A stretch of DNA of 64,000 bases, from positions 192,116,372 to 192,180,371 of the forward strand of contig NC_092875.1 of NCBI RefSeq assembly GCF_028372415.1, in the 5' to 3' direction. The DNA comes from Notamacropus eugenii. Taxonomy: Eukaryota > Chordata > Mammalia > Diprotodontia > Macropodidae. Below are positions 1-11,529 of the stretch, piece by piece. Both the position numbers and the translations under genes were made by a program. The notes beneath the pieces were generated by a model. That model saw only the letters and a program-made list of their open reading frames with translations. It had not been told where the DNA came from and ran no database searches. How positions within the stretch are numbered: the stretch's first letter is position 1; every line of letters starts with the position of its first letter.

Positions 1-131
1 GTATAAAAGAAGATGGCAAAAGGATGTATTGGAAAACATAACTAAGGACCAAGAAACAAAAGAGGGAAATGGCAATAGGGAGAGAGAGATGGAGAGAGAG
101 AGGAAAAGGGAGAGGGAAAGGAAGAGGGACA

Positions 132-132
<1 letters not shown>

Positions 133-197
<65 letters not shown>
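133..197. repeat. (GA)n microsatellite
   Basis: About 65 bases of nearly pure GA, preceded by about 50 bases of impure GA-rich sequence from 78. The Arg/Glu and Ser/Leu reading frames across it come only from the repeat. Confidence 0.95.
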
Positions 198-199
<2 letters not shown>

Positions 200-240
200 C
201 ATTTATCAAGGAAGGTTCTAGACTTGGAGTGAACCAAATA

Positions 241-2085
241 TCACAAAAAAAAAATGACATCTACTGTGTGATAGTGGTTATTCTCATGGAAGCTGTCTCT
301 GAATCTGTTATTCTTTATTTAGGTAAAAGATAAAAAGCAATACCAAATTAGATAAAAGATACATGTGAGAAAAAAAAAAACTATAATATGCAGTTAAATC
401 AACTGCAACCTGTCCTATTCAAAGAAACTACTAGTGGTCCAAAAAAAGGGAAATGGACAAAGGAACAGATATCAATATATACTATTCCCCCCAATTTAAA
501 ACAATTACCACAGTAAAAAGGGCAAATAACCAAGATACTTCTTAATCTCATACCACTTAGTATTTTTACAAAGTAAAGAGATGTGGAAGGGCAACACTAG
601 CTTTGGCTATAAACACATTTGAAGATCTAACAGAAGATGATGGTAGAAAATTATGAATATTATTGTTTCATAAAAGATTGAGAAGTGACGCAGGTAAAAT
701 AAGTTTGTAGAAAATTTGATGTGAGACTGTGTTATAATAGATCATCCCAAGAGCATAAAATTAAGGAGGACAAGAACCAGATGTAAAATGCAAAATCTAT
801 GTCAACAAAATTAGGACAAATTATTTTCAGTAATTATAGTGGAACCACCAACTTTTGACAGCTACATTGTATTTCAATATTTCAGTCCCCAAGATTCTGT
901 CCGAAGAATTAGAAATAGCTGAAATATCAAATGATGAGTTTGGATCTGGTCTAAATATGGAGAATTCTCAATGATTAGGAACTCAAGGCTTAGGGCAGGA
1001 TCTGGGGTAGCTAGTCAGAGGCATGTCTAAGACAAATGAAGACAGGAATAAAAATTTGGCAACGAGCATATATGGAGGGTGTTAACATCGGAAGTGACAC
1101 AATTTTGAGGGCACTGAGTGATTTCCAAGATTTCTAAAAGAGGGAAAGAGATCAAACAACTAGAGAAAAAAAGCAACAGATCACATAAAAGTAAGCAGAA
1201 ATACATCTGTACTATTATGGCTACTTTCTATTCATTATAAAATCTTTATAAAAATGATCCACACATGTACACATTGAAGGCATTCTCGATGAAAACTTGA
1301 GTGGTGAGCAGGTAGGCTTTCTGAAACAATATTCTGCAGCATACCACATTTTTATAGTCACAGCTGACTGAAAGTTACAGAGCCCCCTAGATTCCACTGT
1401 ATCTGACTGATGACTTTTTTGTAAAGGCTTTTCATTCACTAGAGCAAAATTCTACCTTAAAACTTCTCTGCCAACATGATGTCCCCCACATGTATAGCAA
1501 GATCATATAAGATTTCTTTATAGATACAACAAGGGAAATAATTTTGTTCATGAGTTCTGTTTATTAATATCAAGCAGGACATAAAACAGGAAGATATGTG
1601 CTTGCCAAATGTATTTATCCAGTGTAGAGTCCAAACAGAAGAGGAAGTCCGTATAGATGTTGAGGGCCAATTGTTCCTGTTTGTAAACAACATTATTTGT
1701 AACGAATTAAGTCATAGAACTCTAAACCCTTCCAAATAAGATTTACAGTTTCTCAAAGGAGTTCTTCTTAATATTCCTCACCTAAAAAAAAAATCAGATA
1801 AGAGATGTTTGCTGTCTATGCTGCAAGATACATTTAGGTGCCTAACCCACAGAGCCAGTCCATTGCGAAGCATCTTAAATAGTGAACACAGGCAATTACC
1901 CTGGACCAGAATTCAATAAGAGAAGGAAAACAGATTGGACTGTTTTGGGAAACTGTATGGCATTTTCAATGACTTTGAGCATTTTATTGGAATGAATACT
2001 GATATTTTTGTCAACTCCCAATGTTTCTATATGATTGTGAATCATAGAACACCACAATTACCACTCTCTCCTCCTTCCTGATTGC
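241..2085. other. Unique sequence, no gene recognised
   Basis: AT-rich sequence with short A-runs and no SINE or LINE signature I can name. Between 1221 and 1693 the minus strand has two open stretches of 72 and 78 codons with a plausible amino-acid mix. They lie in different frames and match no protein I recognise. Confidence 0.5.
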
Positions 2086-2089
2086 TGAG

Positions 2090-2478
2090 TATCTTACATA
2101 GCCAAGATGATCAAACCAGGGGGCTTTAGCCTATCCTTACTTTATTCCTCTTCCATCTCCTCTCCAGTCATTGGCCACCTTGCCACTGTCACCCTTCCTT
2201 GTTCCTACTTCGAAGACTTGGAATCGTAATCAAATCCTTGCTCCATTGCTATAGGGAAAAGTGTGTTGTTCTGCATGCTCTCACCTCTTGGGTCTCCACT
2301 CATCATAGCTCTAACTTTTCAAACCAAAATTCTCCTCTCTGACAACTTCATCTTTCTATGTATTATTTCCTCTACTAGAAATTGTGCTGCTTGAGGGGAG
2401 GAATTTTACTTTTATAATTTTATGCCTTGTGCTTTGTGGAATTCTCAGCACATCATAAATGCTTAATAAATGATTTTT
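2090..2478 (+). mobile_element. L2-type LINE 3' end
   Basis: Pyrimidine-rich body followed by the typical L2 tail order: a CTTGAGGGGAGGAATTTTAC block, a CTCAGCACATCATAAATGC block, then CTTAATAAATGA and a T-run. The copy is old and diverged. Confidence 0.65.
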
Positions 2479-2784
2479 TTTTCTAACAATCATTCAAATC
2501 ATACCTCACAGAAGAAGGAAGTTAAAGAAATTCTCTCTTTTTACAGTTGACTCAGTAGGTAACTCTTCTTAGCTTATGAGACAACGAAGAGATTAATTTT
2601 TCACCTCAAGAGACAAGGTCCTTCAGTCCAAAGCCTAAGTGATCTACCAGGAGTGGACTGGGGTTGGGGGGGGACAGTTCACCTGTTTATCCCTGTTCTA
2701 TATGAAAACTTCAAAGTACAGTTCAAACATCAGCATCTTTGAGCCCACAACTAACGTAGCTGATAATGAGCTTTGGAAAAAGTG

Positions 2785-3145
2785 CTGAAGGTCAAAGGAT
2801 ACGAACAAACGGTTCTGAAAGGAAGAATGACAAACTCTTAATAACTACATGTAAGAAATGCTCCAAGTCACTAAAAAATAAGAGAAATGAAATTCAAAAC
2901 AACCCTCAATAGTGATAAGAAAAAGGATAATCAATATCAGAGGGATTGCGGAGAGACAGGCACACATTGTTTGTGGAGTGGTTAATTGCCATAACCATCC
3001 TAGAAAGGAATTTGAAATGCAAATATAGCTCATTAAATAACTGTATTCTTTGACCCAAAGATTCCAACTCCATATATACCAAAATGTTTATAGAAGCACC
3101 TTTTGTGCTAACAAAGAACTGGAAACAAAGTAAATATCCATCAAG
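2785..3145 (+). mobile_element. L1 ORF2 3' region, left part
   Basis: Aligns by eye with the late ORF2 to 3' UTR segment of marsupial L1. Landmarks are CAAAGGATACGAACAAACGG, the GAGAAATGAAATTCAAAACA block, and CCATCAAG just before a small DNA transposon. Many differences indicate an old copy. The L1 sequence resumes at 3338. Confidence 0.7.
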
Positions 3146-3337
3146 CAGAGGTTTCCAAAGTTATGTGGCCTACTATCCCCTTTAAAAAAATTACTCAGCT
3201 CCCTGCTGGAAATCTACTTTCTTTAACCCTTTAATGTTTTAGTTTTCTGAAATTTGTGTCATCCAAGGCTACTACCACCCCCCTGGATTGTTCCAGCGCC
3301 TCCCAGAGGGAGGTAATCTCCACTTTGGGAACCTAGG
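3146..3337. mobile_element. Short hAT-type (Charlie/MER5-like) transposon nested in L1
   Basis: The left end CAGAGGTTTCCAAAGT is an imperfect inverted match to the right end ACTTTGGGAACCTAGG, giving a 192-bp element. CAG-GGTTCCCAAA ends are typical of small non-autonomous hAT elements such as MER5. It interrupts L1 sequence at CCATCAAG. No clear 8-bp target duplication is visible, and there is no coding capacity. Confidence 0.6.
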
Positions 3338-3600
3338 AGGGGAAGATCAGACAAAGTGTGAGCACCTGGACTTAAGGAGTATTATTGTGCTATAGTGTGC
3401 CATAATGCTATAATGACAAGTATCATGAATACAGGGAGGCATGGAAAGACTTATGTAAATTGATGGAAAGTGACGTAGGGTCAGGGAAACAATGCATGCA
3501 ATTACTACAACAGCACAAAGGGAAAGAATAACCACAAAACAATTAAAACTGAAATATGTGAACGTATAAAGTACAAACTTGACCCCAAAGAAAAAATAGA
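3338..3600 (+). mobile_element. L1 3' region, right part
   Basis: Continues the L1 of 2785-3145 after the hAT insertion. It contains the TTGTGCTATAGTGTGCCATA block and GGCATGGAAAGACTTATG, matching the ORF2 C-terminal coding segment seen better preserved at 14640-14760. Confidence 0.6.
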
Positions 3601-3892
3601 AGAAGATTACCTTCCCTTGCTCCTTTGCAGAGCTAGTGTCCATGGATAGTGAATACTGCACATAACATCAGAATTTTTTGATGAGGTGTTCAGTTTTAAT
3701 GGATTATTCTTTCTTTCTTTTTCTAAAAAAACCATTGTTATAAAGGGTGGTTCTGTGGAAAGGGTGGGATACAGGGAGAAATCTATGCAATGGAAGAACA
3801 AAAGATATCTGTTTTTAAAAAAGACAAAAATGAAAGAAAGAGGACTAGATCTGATCCAAAAGAACTGAGTCTGAGTCTTAAATGCCATTTCT

Positions 3893-4137
3893 TTCTTTTT
3901 TAAAATTTTTTTCAAAATTTTATTTTGGCCTCAAACAACAGAAGACAAATATAGAACAGAGAAAAGAAAAAAACCCTCAAACTTACATATTGGAACTTAA
4001 ATATAAAGCAAGAATTTTTTTTTCTTTTTTAAATTTAAAAAAAAAAATTATTTTAGACTCAAACACCAGAACACAAATACAGAATAGAGAAAAGGGAGTG
4101 GGGGGAGATATCATAAACTTAAATACAAAGTAAAAAC
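3893..4137. repeat. Diverged local tandem duplication, two ~120-bp units
   Basis: Unit 1 (3893-4017) and unit 2 (4018-4137) share the same order: TTTCTTTTTTAAA, a T/A run, a CTCAAACA block, ACAAATA, AGAGAAAAG and ACTTAAATA. Between them the units differ at many positions. No coding function is apparent. Confidence 0.6.
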
Positions 4138-4265
4138 TTAATTGCCAATTGCTGAATGGCAACCAATTTGCTTCTGCCTATGGCATTTCCTTTCATGGGT
4201 TGACCCAGATGTTCTCTAAGTTTCCCTCTAGTGTTAACACTTCTGACCTTCTATTGCTGGCTGTG

Positions 4266-4307
4266 GCACACACACACACATACACACACACACACGCACA
4301 CACACAT
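4266..4307. repeat. (CA)n microsatellite
   Basis: Interrupted CA repeat of about 42 bases with single T and G interruptions. Confidence 0.9.
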
Positions 4308-4349
4308 CAGAACATGTGGTGATAACACTTGATTTCTGTCATGTTCTCA

Positions 4350-4460
4350 AGTTGTTTCTTAAATGAGTAAACTCTTCAAGGGCAGGAGCTGTATTTTTAA
4401 ATTCTTCTGTACTCCCCACAGTGCTTAGGACAGTGCTAAGCAAGGAGTAGTTGATTCATA
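4350..4460 (+). mobile_element. L2 3' tail fragment
   Basis: Contains CTCTTCAAGGGCAGGAGCTG and CCCACAGTGCTTAGGACAGT in the order found in L2 3' UTRs. Confidence 0.55.
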
Positions 4461-4989
4461 ATTCTCTCTTCTGTTAACAGTGACAGAAGAAGTGATGCCA
4501 GATGTAGACACCAGACCAAAATAGAGGGAAGCTATCAGATCTGAAGGTAATGGTTCAGATTCACATGACCTTTTTGTGTACCAGAGTTCAGTTTTTGTGT
4601 GTGTTTGGACCCATCTCCCAGTCTATCTCTTTTCTAGTTTGCCTTTTTTTTCCATGCTGGATCTCATTCAACATAACTTTTAATTTTTAAAAAAAAATTA
4701 TGCCTTATTTTCCTCCCATTACTTTCCTTCTCTCCTGTTTCTTTCTCTGTTAAAAATGCTCAGTAAATGTATGATGTTCGATGCTTGGCACCTGGTGTTA
4801 CTGTAAGCAGAGCAGTTCCTTATCTAGATAGGATGGGCAAACATCCAACAATTCTTGTGTTCATAGAAGAAGGCCAGTGAAATGGCTTGAGGTTTTGTAG
4901 ACCTGTTCCCCTTTTCCAATTCCCTGGCCTTCAGCAAGACAAAGATTTGTGCAGGGGACAGATTAGAGATTATTCACATTCTAGTCAAG

Positions 4990-5650
4990 TTAACAAACAT
5001 TTGTTAAGTGCCTACTATGAACTGGGCACTGTGTTAACCATGGCAAAAATTGTCTTTGCCATTGAGAAATTCAGTCTAACAGAGGAGATAAAATGCAAAT
5101 AGCCATGTACATATGGGACATATATATATCTTTACATATATATATAATAAATTGGAAATAATTTCAGAGGGAAGGCACTAGACTTGAGAAGAAGCAGAAA
5201 AGGCTTCCAGTAGAAGGTGGAATTTCAGCTAAGATTGTGAAGGAAGCAGGCATAGAAAGCAAGAGAATTCCAGGTTTGGGAGACAGTAAGTGAAAATGTA
5301 GAGTAGGAAGACATTGTGCCTGTATAAGGAACAGCAAGGACCTCAGAGTCAATGGATCATAGAGTATATGCAGGCAAGGAAAGTGAAGAGGACTGGAAGG
5401 TCAGGAAGAGCCTTAAAAATCAAGCAGGGTTTTATATTTAATATCAGAGACCACAGGCAGTCACTAGAATCTATTGAATTGTCAGACCTGTGCTTCATTT
5501 AGGAAGATCACTTGGGTAGCTGAGTGAAAGATGGACTGGAGTAGAAAAGAGCATGTGGTATAGAGATGAGCCAGCAAGCTATTGCAATTGTCCAGATAAT
5601 GAAGACCTCAACCAGGCTGGTGATAGAAGAGATGTTGTGAAGGTAGAATC
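4990..5650 (+). repeat. Ancient mammalian interspersed repeat, longest copy here (family unresolved)
   Basis: Begins TTTGTTAAGTGCCTACTATG and runs through TTCCAGTAGAAGGTGG, AAGGAACAGCAAGGACCTCA, TAGGAAGATCACTTGGGTAG, AGCAAGCTATTGCAATTGTC and AGAGATGTTGTGAAGGTAGA. Shorter copies of the same order occur at 27215, 36135, 37470, 38043, 53825, 55350, 58030 and 59085. I recognise it as a common, old, non-coding mammalian repeat but cannot assign its family securely. Confidence 0.6.
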
Positions 5651-5679
5651 TACATGTAAACAGACTGGACTTGGAAACA

Positions 5680-5800
5680 GATAAGATATAATAATAACTA
5701 TCATTTTTAGAGTACCCTAAGGTTTCCAATTTTACAGATGAGGAAACTGAGGCAGACAGAGGGTAAATGACTTGCCCAGGGTCATACCTTTAGTAGCTGA
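5680..5800 (-). mobile_element. MIR core fragment
   Basis: Contains TTTTACAGATGAGGAAACTG and GACTTGCCCAGGGTCATA, the reverse-oriented MIR core. Confidence 0.7.
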
Positions 5801-6039
5801 CTGAGGCCACCATTGCACATCTCCCTTCCTTCTACACACACCCTAAATCTTAGTTAGTTGTTTAATGTGGTCATTCTGCTCATAATTAGCCTCTTCAAAC
5901 TTATCTCAGTTGTCCTATAGCGGAGGGGTAAATCATCCTTCAACAGGTTCATTTTCAAAGTCTGTGACTCTCCATCTCAGTCTTCTGGTACAGCCTTCAA
6001 GAACCTGCTTCTTTGCTGTGAGGAGGCATTAAAGGAGGA

Positions 6040-6225
6040 CTGGGTAGTTTAGTAGAAAGAGTGATGGATTTGGAGTAAGAGGGCCAGGGTTCAAATCTAC
6101 CCTCTTCTATTTACTAGCTGTGTAATATAAGCAAGTCACTTTATCTTTGAGACTCAATTCTTTACCCATGAATTGAGGTCAGATTAGATGGCCTCTAAGG
6201 TCCTTCCCAACTCTCAGGCTATGAG
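6040..6225 (+). mobile_element. MIR-type SINE
   Basis: tRNA-like head with a box-B-like GGTTCAAAT, then TTTACTAGCTGTGTAATA. It ends in GATGGCCTCTAAGGTCCTTC. Confidence 0.65.
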
Positions 6226-6237
6226 AAACATTTAGGT

Positions 6238-6475
6238 GGTACGAGGAAAAGAGTGCTAGATTAGGAATCAAGAGGGCGTGAGTTCCAATCATAATTAAGA
6301 CATTTACTAGTTAGCTTTGTGACCCTAGGGAAGTGAATCTCTTCATCTACAAAATGGGGGTGACAATAACACTTTTCAAAAGGTTGTTGTGAGGATTTCA
6401 TAGGCTAACGTACGTAAATTGCTTTTTTAAAACTTAAAGTACCATGTAAATGATATTATTATCTTGTGACTTTGA
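6238..6475 (+). mobile_element. MIR SINE
   Basis: Follows another MIR head to tail. The core is TTACTAGTTAGCTTTGTGAC and the 3' part is AAAAGGTTGTTGTGAGGATT, ending in TATTATTAT-type sequence. Confidence 0.65.
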
Positions 6476-6864
6476 TGGAGATCTAATTAGAAAAAATGAT
6501 AGTCACCAATAATACTTCAGATTACCAAATTGGAATGAGTCTATGCGTATATCAAGTGAATTACTCATTTGTTAAATAATATATGTCTTTGCCTCAATTC
6601 GCATGATAATAGGGTTTTATTTCCCCATGCCCATTGATTTAAGCAGTTCTTCTGGGATCCTATCTTTCTGAACAACTGACTATGGAAATGGGATACTTCC
6701 CCCTGGGATTTATCCAATAGATTTGATTGTTTTTTGTTTTTTTGTTTTTTGTTTTTTTTTACAAACTAAACATTTCAGTTCTGATCCTAGACAAGATTCC
6801 ATAGATGTATAAATTACTCATAAAAAGTGGCTCTCTAATATCAGAACCTCCTGGATCACTGACT

Positions 6865-7045
6865 TGTCATGCCTGCACTTGTGAAGCTCAGTGAAACTAA
6901 GTTATGTCAAACAGGGTTACCCAAGATGGACAGGTCAGAGTGGAGAGTTCTGAGAAAAGGTAATCCACTGAAGAAGAAAATGGCATACATGGATGTCTGC
7001 TAAGAAAACCTCATGGACAACTGAACAGCGACAACAAATATCAGT
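6865..7045 (+). mobile_element. BovB-like RTE fragment or BovB-tailed SINE
   Basis: Contains CAAGATGGACAGGTCAGAGT, GGAGAGTTCTGA, a CACTGAAGAAGAAAATGGCA block, AAGAAAACCTCATGG and a final GAACAGCGACAACAAATA. This order matches the 3' part of BovB (RTE clade) elements as known from ruminants. No tRNA head was recognised, so it may be a 5'-truncated LINE. Confidence 0.5.
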
Positions 7046-7079
7046 AGTTTGAAATGACTTCACATGATGTGCCCTTGGC

Positions 7080-8950
7080 TCAGAGTCAATATCTGAAAAT
7101 GTCATCAGTGCCCAAACATAATGTCACATCTTTGATCTCAGGCCTTGAAGAATAAATACATCCATGTGCATTATCTTCCTTTCCAACACCTCTTAGTTTC
7201 ATAGTTACATTCCCAAAGTGGCAAAAGTCTTACCTTCTCCATCTCCTTTCATTTATTTCTTGACACTTAGCATCTCGTGACCAATCCAAAAGATTTTCCC
7301 TTTATCTATTGTCTCCTTTCTCTTTCCTTCATTCTTCATTCTTTTTTATTATTAAATTCATAAAGTACTTTCCACCTCTCTGTGAAAAAGTCAAGGCTGC
7401 CATTACACAAAGGCATAAACCAACAGAGCAATAGCTACTGAGAAGACAGCAGTGAAGAAATCAGAGAGAATCAGGAGGAGGGAACAGAGATAAATGGAGG
7501 TAAGAAGAAGTGGGAAATTCAATCGGTGACCAGTAAATCTGTTCAAGACCCAAGTGCCAGTTAATATTCCCTCCAAAGCACTTTCAGTCCATGTACCTGA
7601 TGAAATAAAGTTTTGTCACAGCTCCCATGTGGTCAGACTCTACTTCTCTGGGTGGAGGCACCAACATTAGAGAGGTGATCAGACTTCCTGAGCTTCAGGT
7701 CTATTTCAGGATCATCAATTAGGTCACTCTTAGGCTAGATCCCTCTTCCCACTATAACTACCCTTGGTAATAACTGAATGACTTCCTTCTAGATGTGGGT
7801 TGACTGTTTTATTTTGACTTTGCTTTTTACATGTGATTCTACAGGGTATTTTATGAATTTTGTGAAGCATTTGGGTATCCATTGGCATGAATAACTCCTT
7901 ATGAAATGAAGTCTTGTGCTGTTCTAAAGAAGGCATAATCTCTCCCACCCCAACCCGTACCCCCTTAGGGCTTCTGTCCAGGTGCACGTACCTTCCTTAT
8001 TGCCCTAAAGGTTGGAGTTGTGAAAGGACATTGGAGATGGTCCACGTCACTGAAATTCATTCCTCCTATTTCATACAAAGCAATTTGAGGTGAGAAAAAA
8101 AAAATGTTTTCCTAAGAAATATGCATAAGCCACAGTAACATTTGTGGTTGCAAAGTGAAAGCTATTCCTTCCCCCATGCTACACCCTTCAATATTTGCTC
8201 AGGTGCGAGTTGATTTCCAGATGAACTGATTCAGAAAATCCCACCAATGAGCTGCACACAAGTTGTCGTTCCAGCCTCCAGTAACTTTGCAAACAAAGTC
8301 ATCTTCCTGAAAGATGGTTACACAAAGCACCTCCGATAAATCTATCTGTGGGCTTGTGCCTTATTAAGAAACTCTGCTGGCAATTTGCCTTTAAGCATGA
8401 GTACATTTTTAATCAAGCAGGAAAGCATGCAGTATGTAAAGTTCATCTGAGCTGGAGCTTCAATGAACTGTTCTGTCCCTCTGGTGAACAAAGCCTCCAT
8501 GCCTTTGCTGGTGAGTTTGCTGCAGTTTGCCCCAAAGCACTGTTCCTTGTGCGCCTGACTGAGTTTTCAGAGTGACACAGGAGAGGGAGTTTTAAAGAGA
8601 CAGTGTAGGCCCCTCTATTCCTGATAGACTTCTTTTTAAAGAAGAAAAGGGTTCCCATAATACTCGCCCTAATCAAATAGGAGACATCTCTATTTCAAGA
8701 CAGGCCCTTGAAGGGGAATCATACATCATTACCTCAGTATCCAACTTATGATTTTATGATATTCACAAAATGCAAAACAAAAGGGGAAATTGTTCAACAG
8801 AGCATGGAATTCATGCCACTTCAGCTTTGAGTCCTAATAGTCAGAATCTCATTCGACGTGTGATCACTCACAACATCTTCCACATGGCTAATAGCTTTTG
8901 ATCTTGGGGTAATCAACTAGCAATTTGGTGGGTAGTCATTCATTGATGTT

Positions 8951-8990
<40 letters not shown>

Positions 8991-9470
8991 CTATATACAA
9001 ATCATGTGCCTTCTTCTTAACTGGAGACTTAAAAAAATTTTAATATGTCAAATAGGATAAATTCTCAAAAACTCAGAAAGACCTGAACTAATTGATATGC
9101 ATTTGAAGAACATAATAGATATGAGGGCCACAGTAACACAAAGGAAAATATTCTAAAAGGATATAAAATGGGGATAAACAGGTGAGCCATTCGATCCACT
9201 GAGTAACTCTAACTAATCTTGATCCTGAAGAACAAATAAAGAAAAATTATCTCTTGCCTTAGAGAAGGGGACTACAGGTTCTGAATGGTATTTACCATTG
9301 GTTTTCTTTGTCACAAAGGCAGGTCTTATGGAGGTGATAAGGAAGTGTATTTTGGGAAGTGACTATGATGGAAAAATCATAGTCATTAATAACACTTGTG
9401 TTTAGAGATGCAAAATAAAAGCTAAACAAAAATGTTTCGATGTCTAAAAATAAAACTTCTCAACTTTTGG
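7080..9470. other. Mostly unique sequence, no gene recognised
   Basis: No interspersed repeat I can name except the CA tract at 8951. The part at 8200-8680 has mixed composition and few repeats, and could hold conserved non-coding sequence; that is inference. Reading frames here are short and overlap on both strands. Confidence 0.45.
8951..8988. repeat. (CA)n microsatellite
   Basis: Uninterrupted run of 19 CA units. Confidence 0.95.
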
Positions 9471-9480
9471 AACTGGAATA

Positions 9481-9797
9481 CGAGTGTGTTCGTCCTTCAT
9501 TCCCGAAGAAGACATGCCATCAGAAAAATGATGACATGACTTGCACTTGACTTTGTTTTGAGTGAGGGAGGGCTGTGCAGGTCACCAGCCTCACTTCTCC
9601 TTCAGAGCCATCTTAATCCAGTGACCAGATATTCATCAGGATCACTGGAGATGACCCAGGATGAGGCAATTGGGGTTAAGGTACTTGCCCAAGGTCACAC
9701 AGCTAGTGAGTGTTAAGTGTCTGAGGTGAGATTTGAACTTAGGTCCTCCTGATTCCTGCACTGGTGCTCTATCCACTGTACCACCTAGCTACCCAAT
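9481..9797 (-). mobile_element. tRNA-headed SINE with RTE-like body and tail
   Basis: On the minus strand the tRNA-like head (GGTGGTACAGTGGATAGAGC, with a box B) is followed by a TCCAGTGATCCTGATGAATA segment and a tail near GGGAATGAAGGACGAACACA. It is flanked by the 9-bp direct repeat ACTGGAATA (9472-9480 and 9798-9806), a likely target-site duplication. It is the same family as the copies at 25108 and 63838. Confidence 0.8.
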
Positions 9798-10020
9798 ACT
9801 GGAATAACTGAAGAATAAAATGAAAGGCAAGATAACTTGTTTAAAACAGAAATGTGGATAGTCTCGGAATAACTTAAATGATATGAAGTAAATTCAGTTT
9901 TGATATGCACACACACACTTTGGTAGCATGTTATTACTGTTTTTAGACCTTTCATTACTTTTGCATATGCAAAAAAATTCAGATTGTTTATTTAAATTAT
10001 AATTTAGCTGGACTGAGGGA

Positions 10021-10095
10021 GAAGAGACAGAGTGACAGAGAGAGACAGAGACAGACAGCCAGACATAGAGAGACAGAGAAACACAGAGAGAAATA
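10021..10095. repeat. GACAGA-rich simple repeat
   Basis: Mixed GAGA, GACAGA and CACAGA units. Confidence 0.85.
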
Positions 10096-10429
10096 TAGTT
10101 AAATCAAGATAATGTTCCAGGGTTAGTTATGAGTCACCAGTGATCTAGGCTTGGTAAGGGTTATATGTGGGGCCTATCTGTAAGTGCTGATCTTTTGAAT
10201 AGTCACAACATCCTGGAGAGGTAAATCAAACAAGAAAGGAAAGGCAGCAACATACAAATTATTTAATCACCACATTTCTGTTTTGATATAGTGTCTTCAT
10301 ACAAGTGCTTAGGGATTATGCTGATGGTCTTAAAATTGCATAGATAAAACTAAGTAATCAATTTAATGGACTGTATTCATTTCTGAGCTAATAGCATGGA
10401 TACTCCTAATAAGTAATTTAAAATCTGAT

Positions 10430-10555
10430 TCGGAATAGCTACGTGACCTTGGGCAAGTCACTTCATCTCAGTCTCCTAATGCATTCAATGAGAAGATTGG
10501 ATGAGATAATACATAAGGTCCCTTTGAATTTTAACATTATGATTCTTATATTACA
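10430..10555 (+). mobile_element. MIR fragment
   Basis: TACGTGACCTTGGGCAAGTC followed by CATCTCAGTCTCCTAATGC, then a diverged 3' half. Confidence 0.6.
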
Positions 10556-10924
10556 ATAACTTCTCATTTTTTTCCAAGTCATTTTATAACATTATAATAA
10601 TTTCTCATTTTTTTCCAGGTGTTATAATTACGCCTATATTTCCTGCTGTTGGCTTTTCCTTCACTTCTTTTCTAACATTATTCTGTTTTTTCCACTTTCT
10701 TAACATCATTTCCTGAACTCTAATGTCCTGAGTTTTCTTGCTTTGCAGTCTTACCTTTTACAGTCTACAAATTCTTTTCCATCCACGTTCTGTACCTCTT
10801 AACCTGGTCATCTCTTTTCTACTTAGCCTATTCAAACATTACTCAGGATTGTTCCTTTCATACTCACCCTTTCTCTCCCCCCTTTTTATTCTAGCATTTG
10901 CCCTATTTTAAAGTTGCATAACCT

Positions 10925-11050
10925 TGATAATTTTACAAATGAAAATTGAAGATTTGAGAGGTGAAGTAATTTGCCCACTGCCGATCAATGTCTGAGGTGG
11001 AATTCAAACCCATTTTTTTACTCCAAGTCTGGAATTCTTTCCATTATTTC
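10925..11050 (-). mobile_element. Diverged MIR
   Basis: TTTTACAAATGAAAATTGAA, TAATTTGCCCACTG and GAATTCAAACCCA follow the reverse MIR order. Confidence 0.5.
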
Positions 11051-11252
11051 ATGTTTAAAAATTGCTCTTAATAAAATATTCAATCAATAATAAATCGATA
11101 AAATCCACAATAAAATCAATGCAATATAAAAGGATCAGAAAAATACAAAGTCTTGAAAGTTCCAAAAATGGTATTGAACTTCGGTCATTTATTCATTTAA
11201 CTCACGCTTTTCTCACACCTAATGTGTGCAGAATACTTTACCAGATGGTGGG

Positions 11253-11288
11253 AGTAGGAAGGAGAAGGAGGAGGAGAAGGAGGAAGAG
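11253..11288. repeat. (GGA)n purine tract
   Basis: About 36 bases of GGA and GAA triplets. It encodes the Arg-rich tail of a spurious short frame. Confidence 0.85.
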
Positions 11289-11319
11289 TTGAAATAATAA
11301 GAAATGATTCTTTTCTTCA

Positions 11320-11525
11320 TGAAGCTTTGACCCAGTTCTACTTGAAATCAGAGGACTATGGTTCATATCCCAATCCTAGTTGAAATTCCAACCCTGGTAT
11401 ATGCTACCTGAGTGACTTTGGGCTAATCACTTACTTTTTCTGGGTCTCAGTTTCCTGATCTGTAAAATGAGAGAGGTTGGACTAGATATACTCTGTAATC
11501 TTTTCTAGCTTTAAATCTATGATCT
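11320..11525 (+). mobile_element. MIR SINE
   Basis: GAGTGACTTTGGGCTAATCA, then CTCAGTTTCCTGATCTGTAA and GGTTGGACTAGATATACTCT. Confidence 0.65.
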
Positions 11526-11529
11526 AAGA

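Noticed and set aside
29-260. Arg/Glu-rich and Ser/Leu-rich frames
   Set aside because: They are translations of a GA microsatellite on its two strands.
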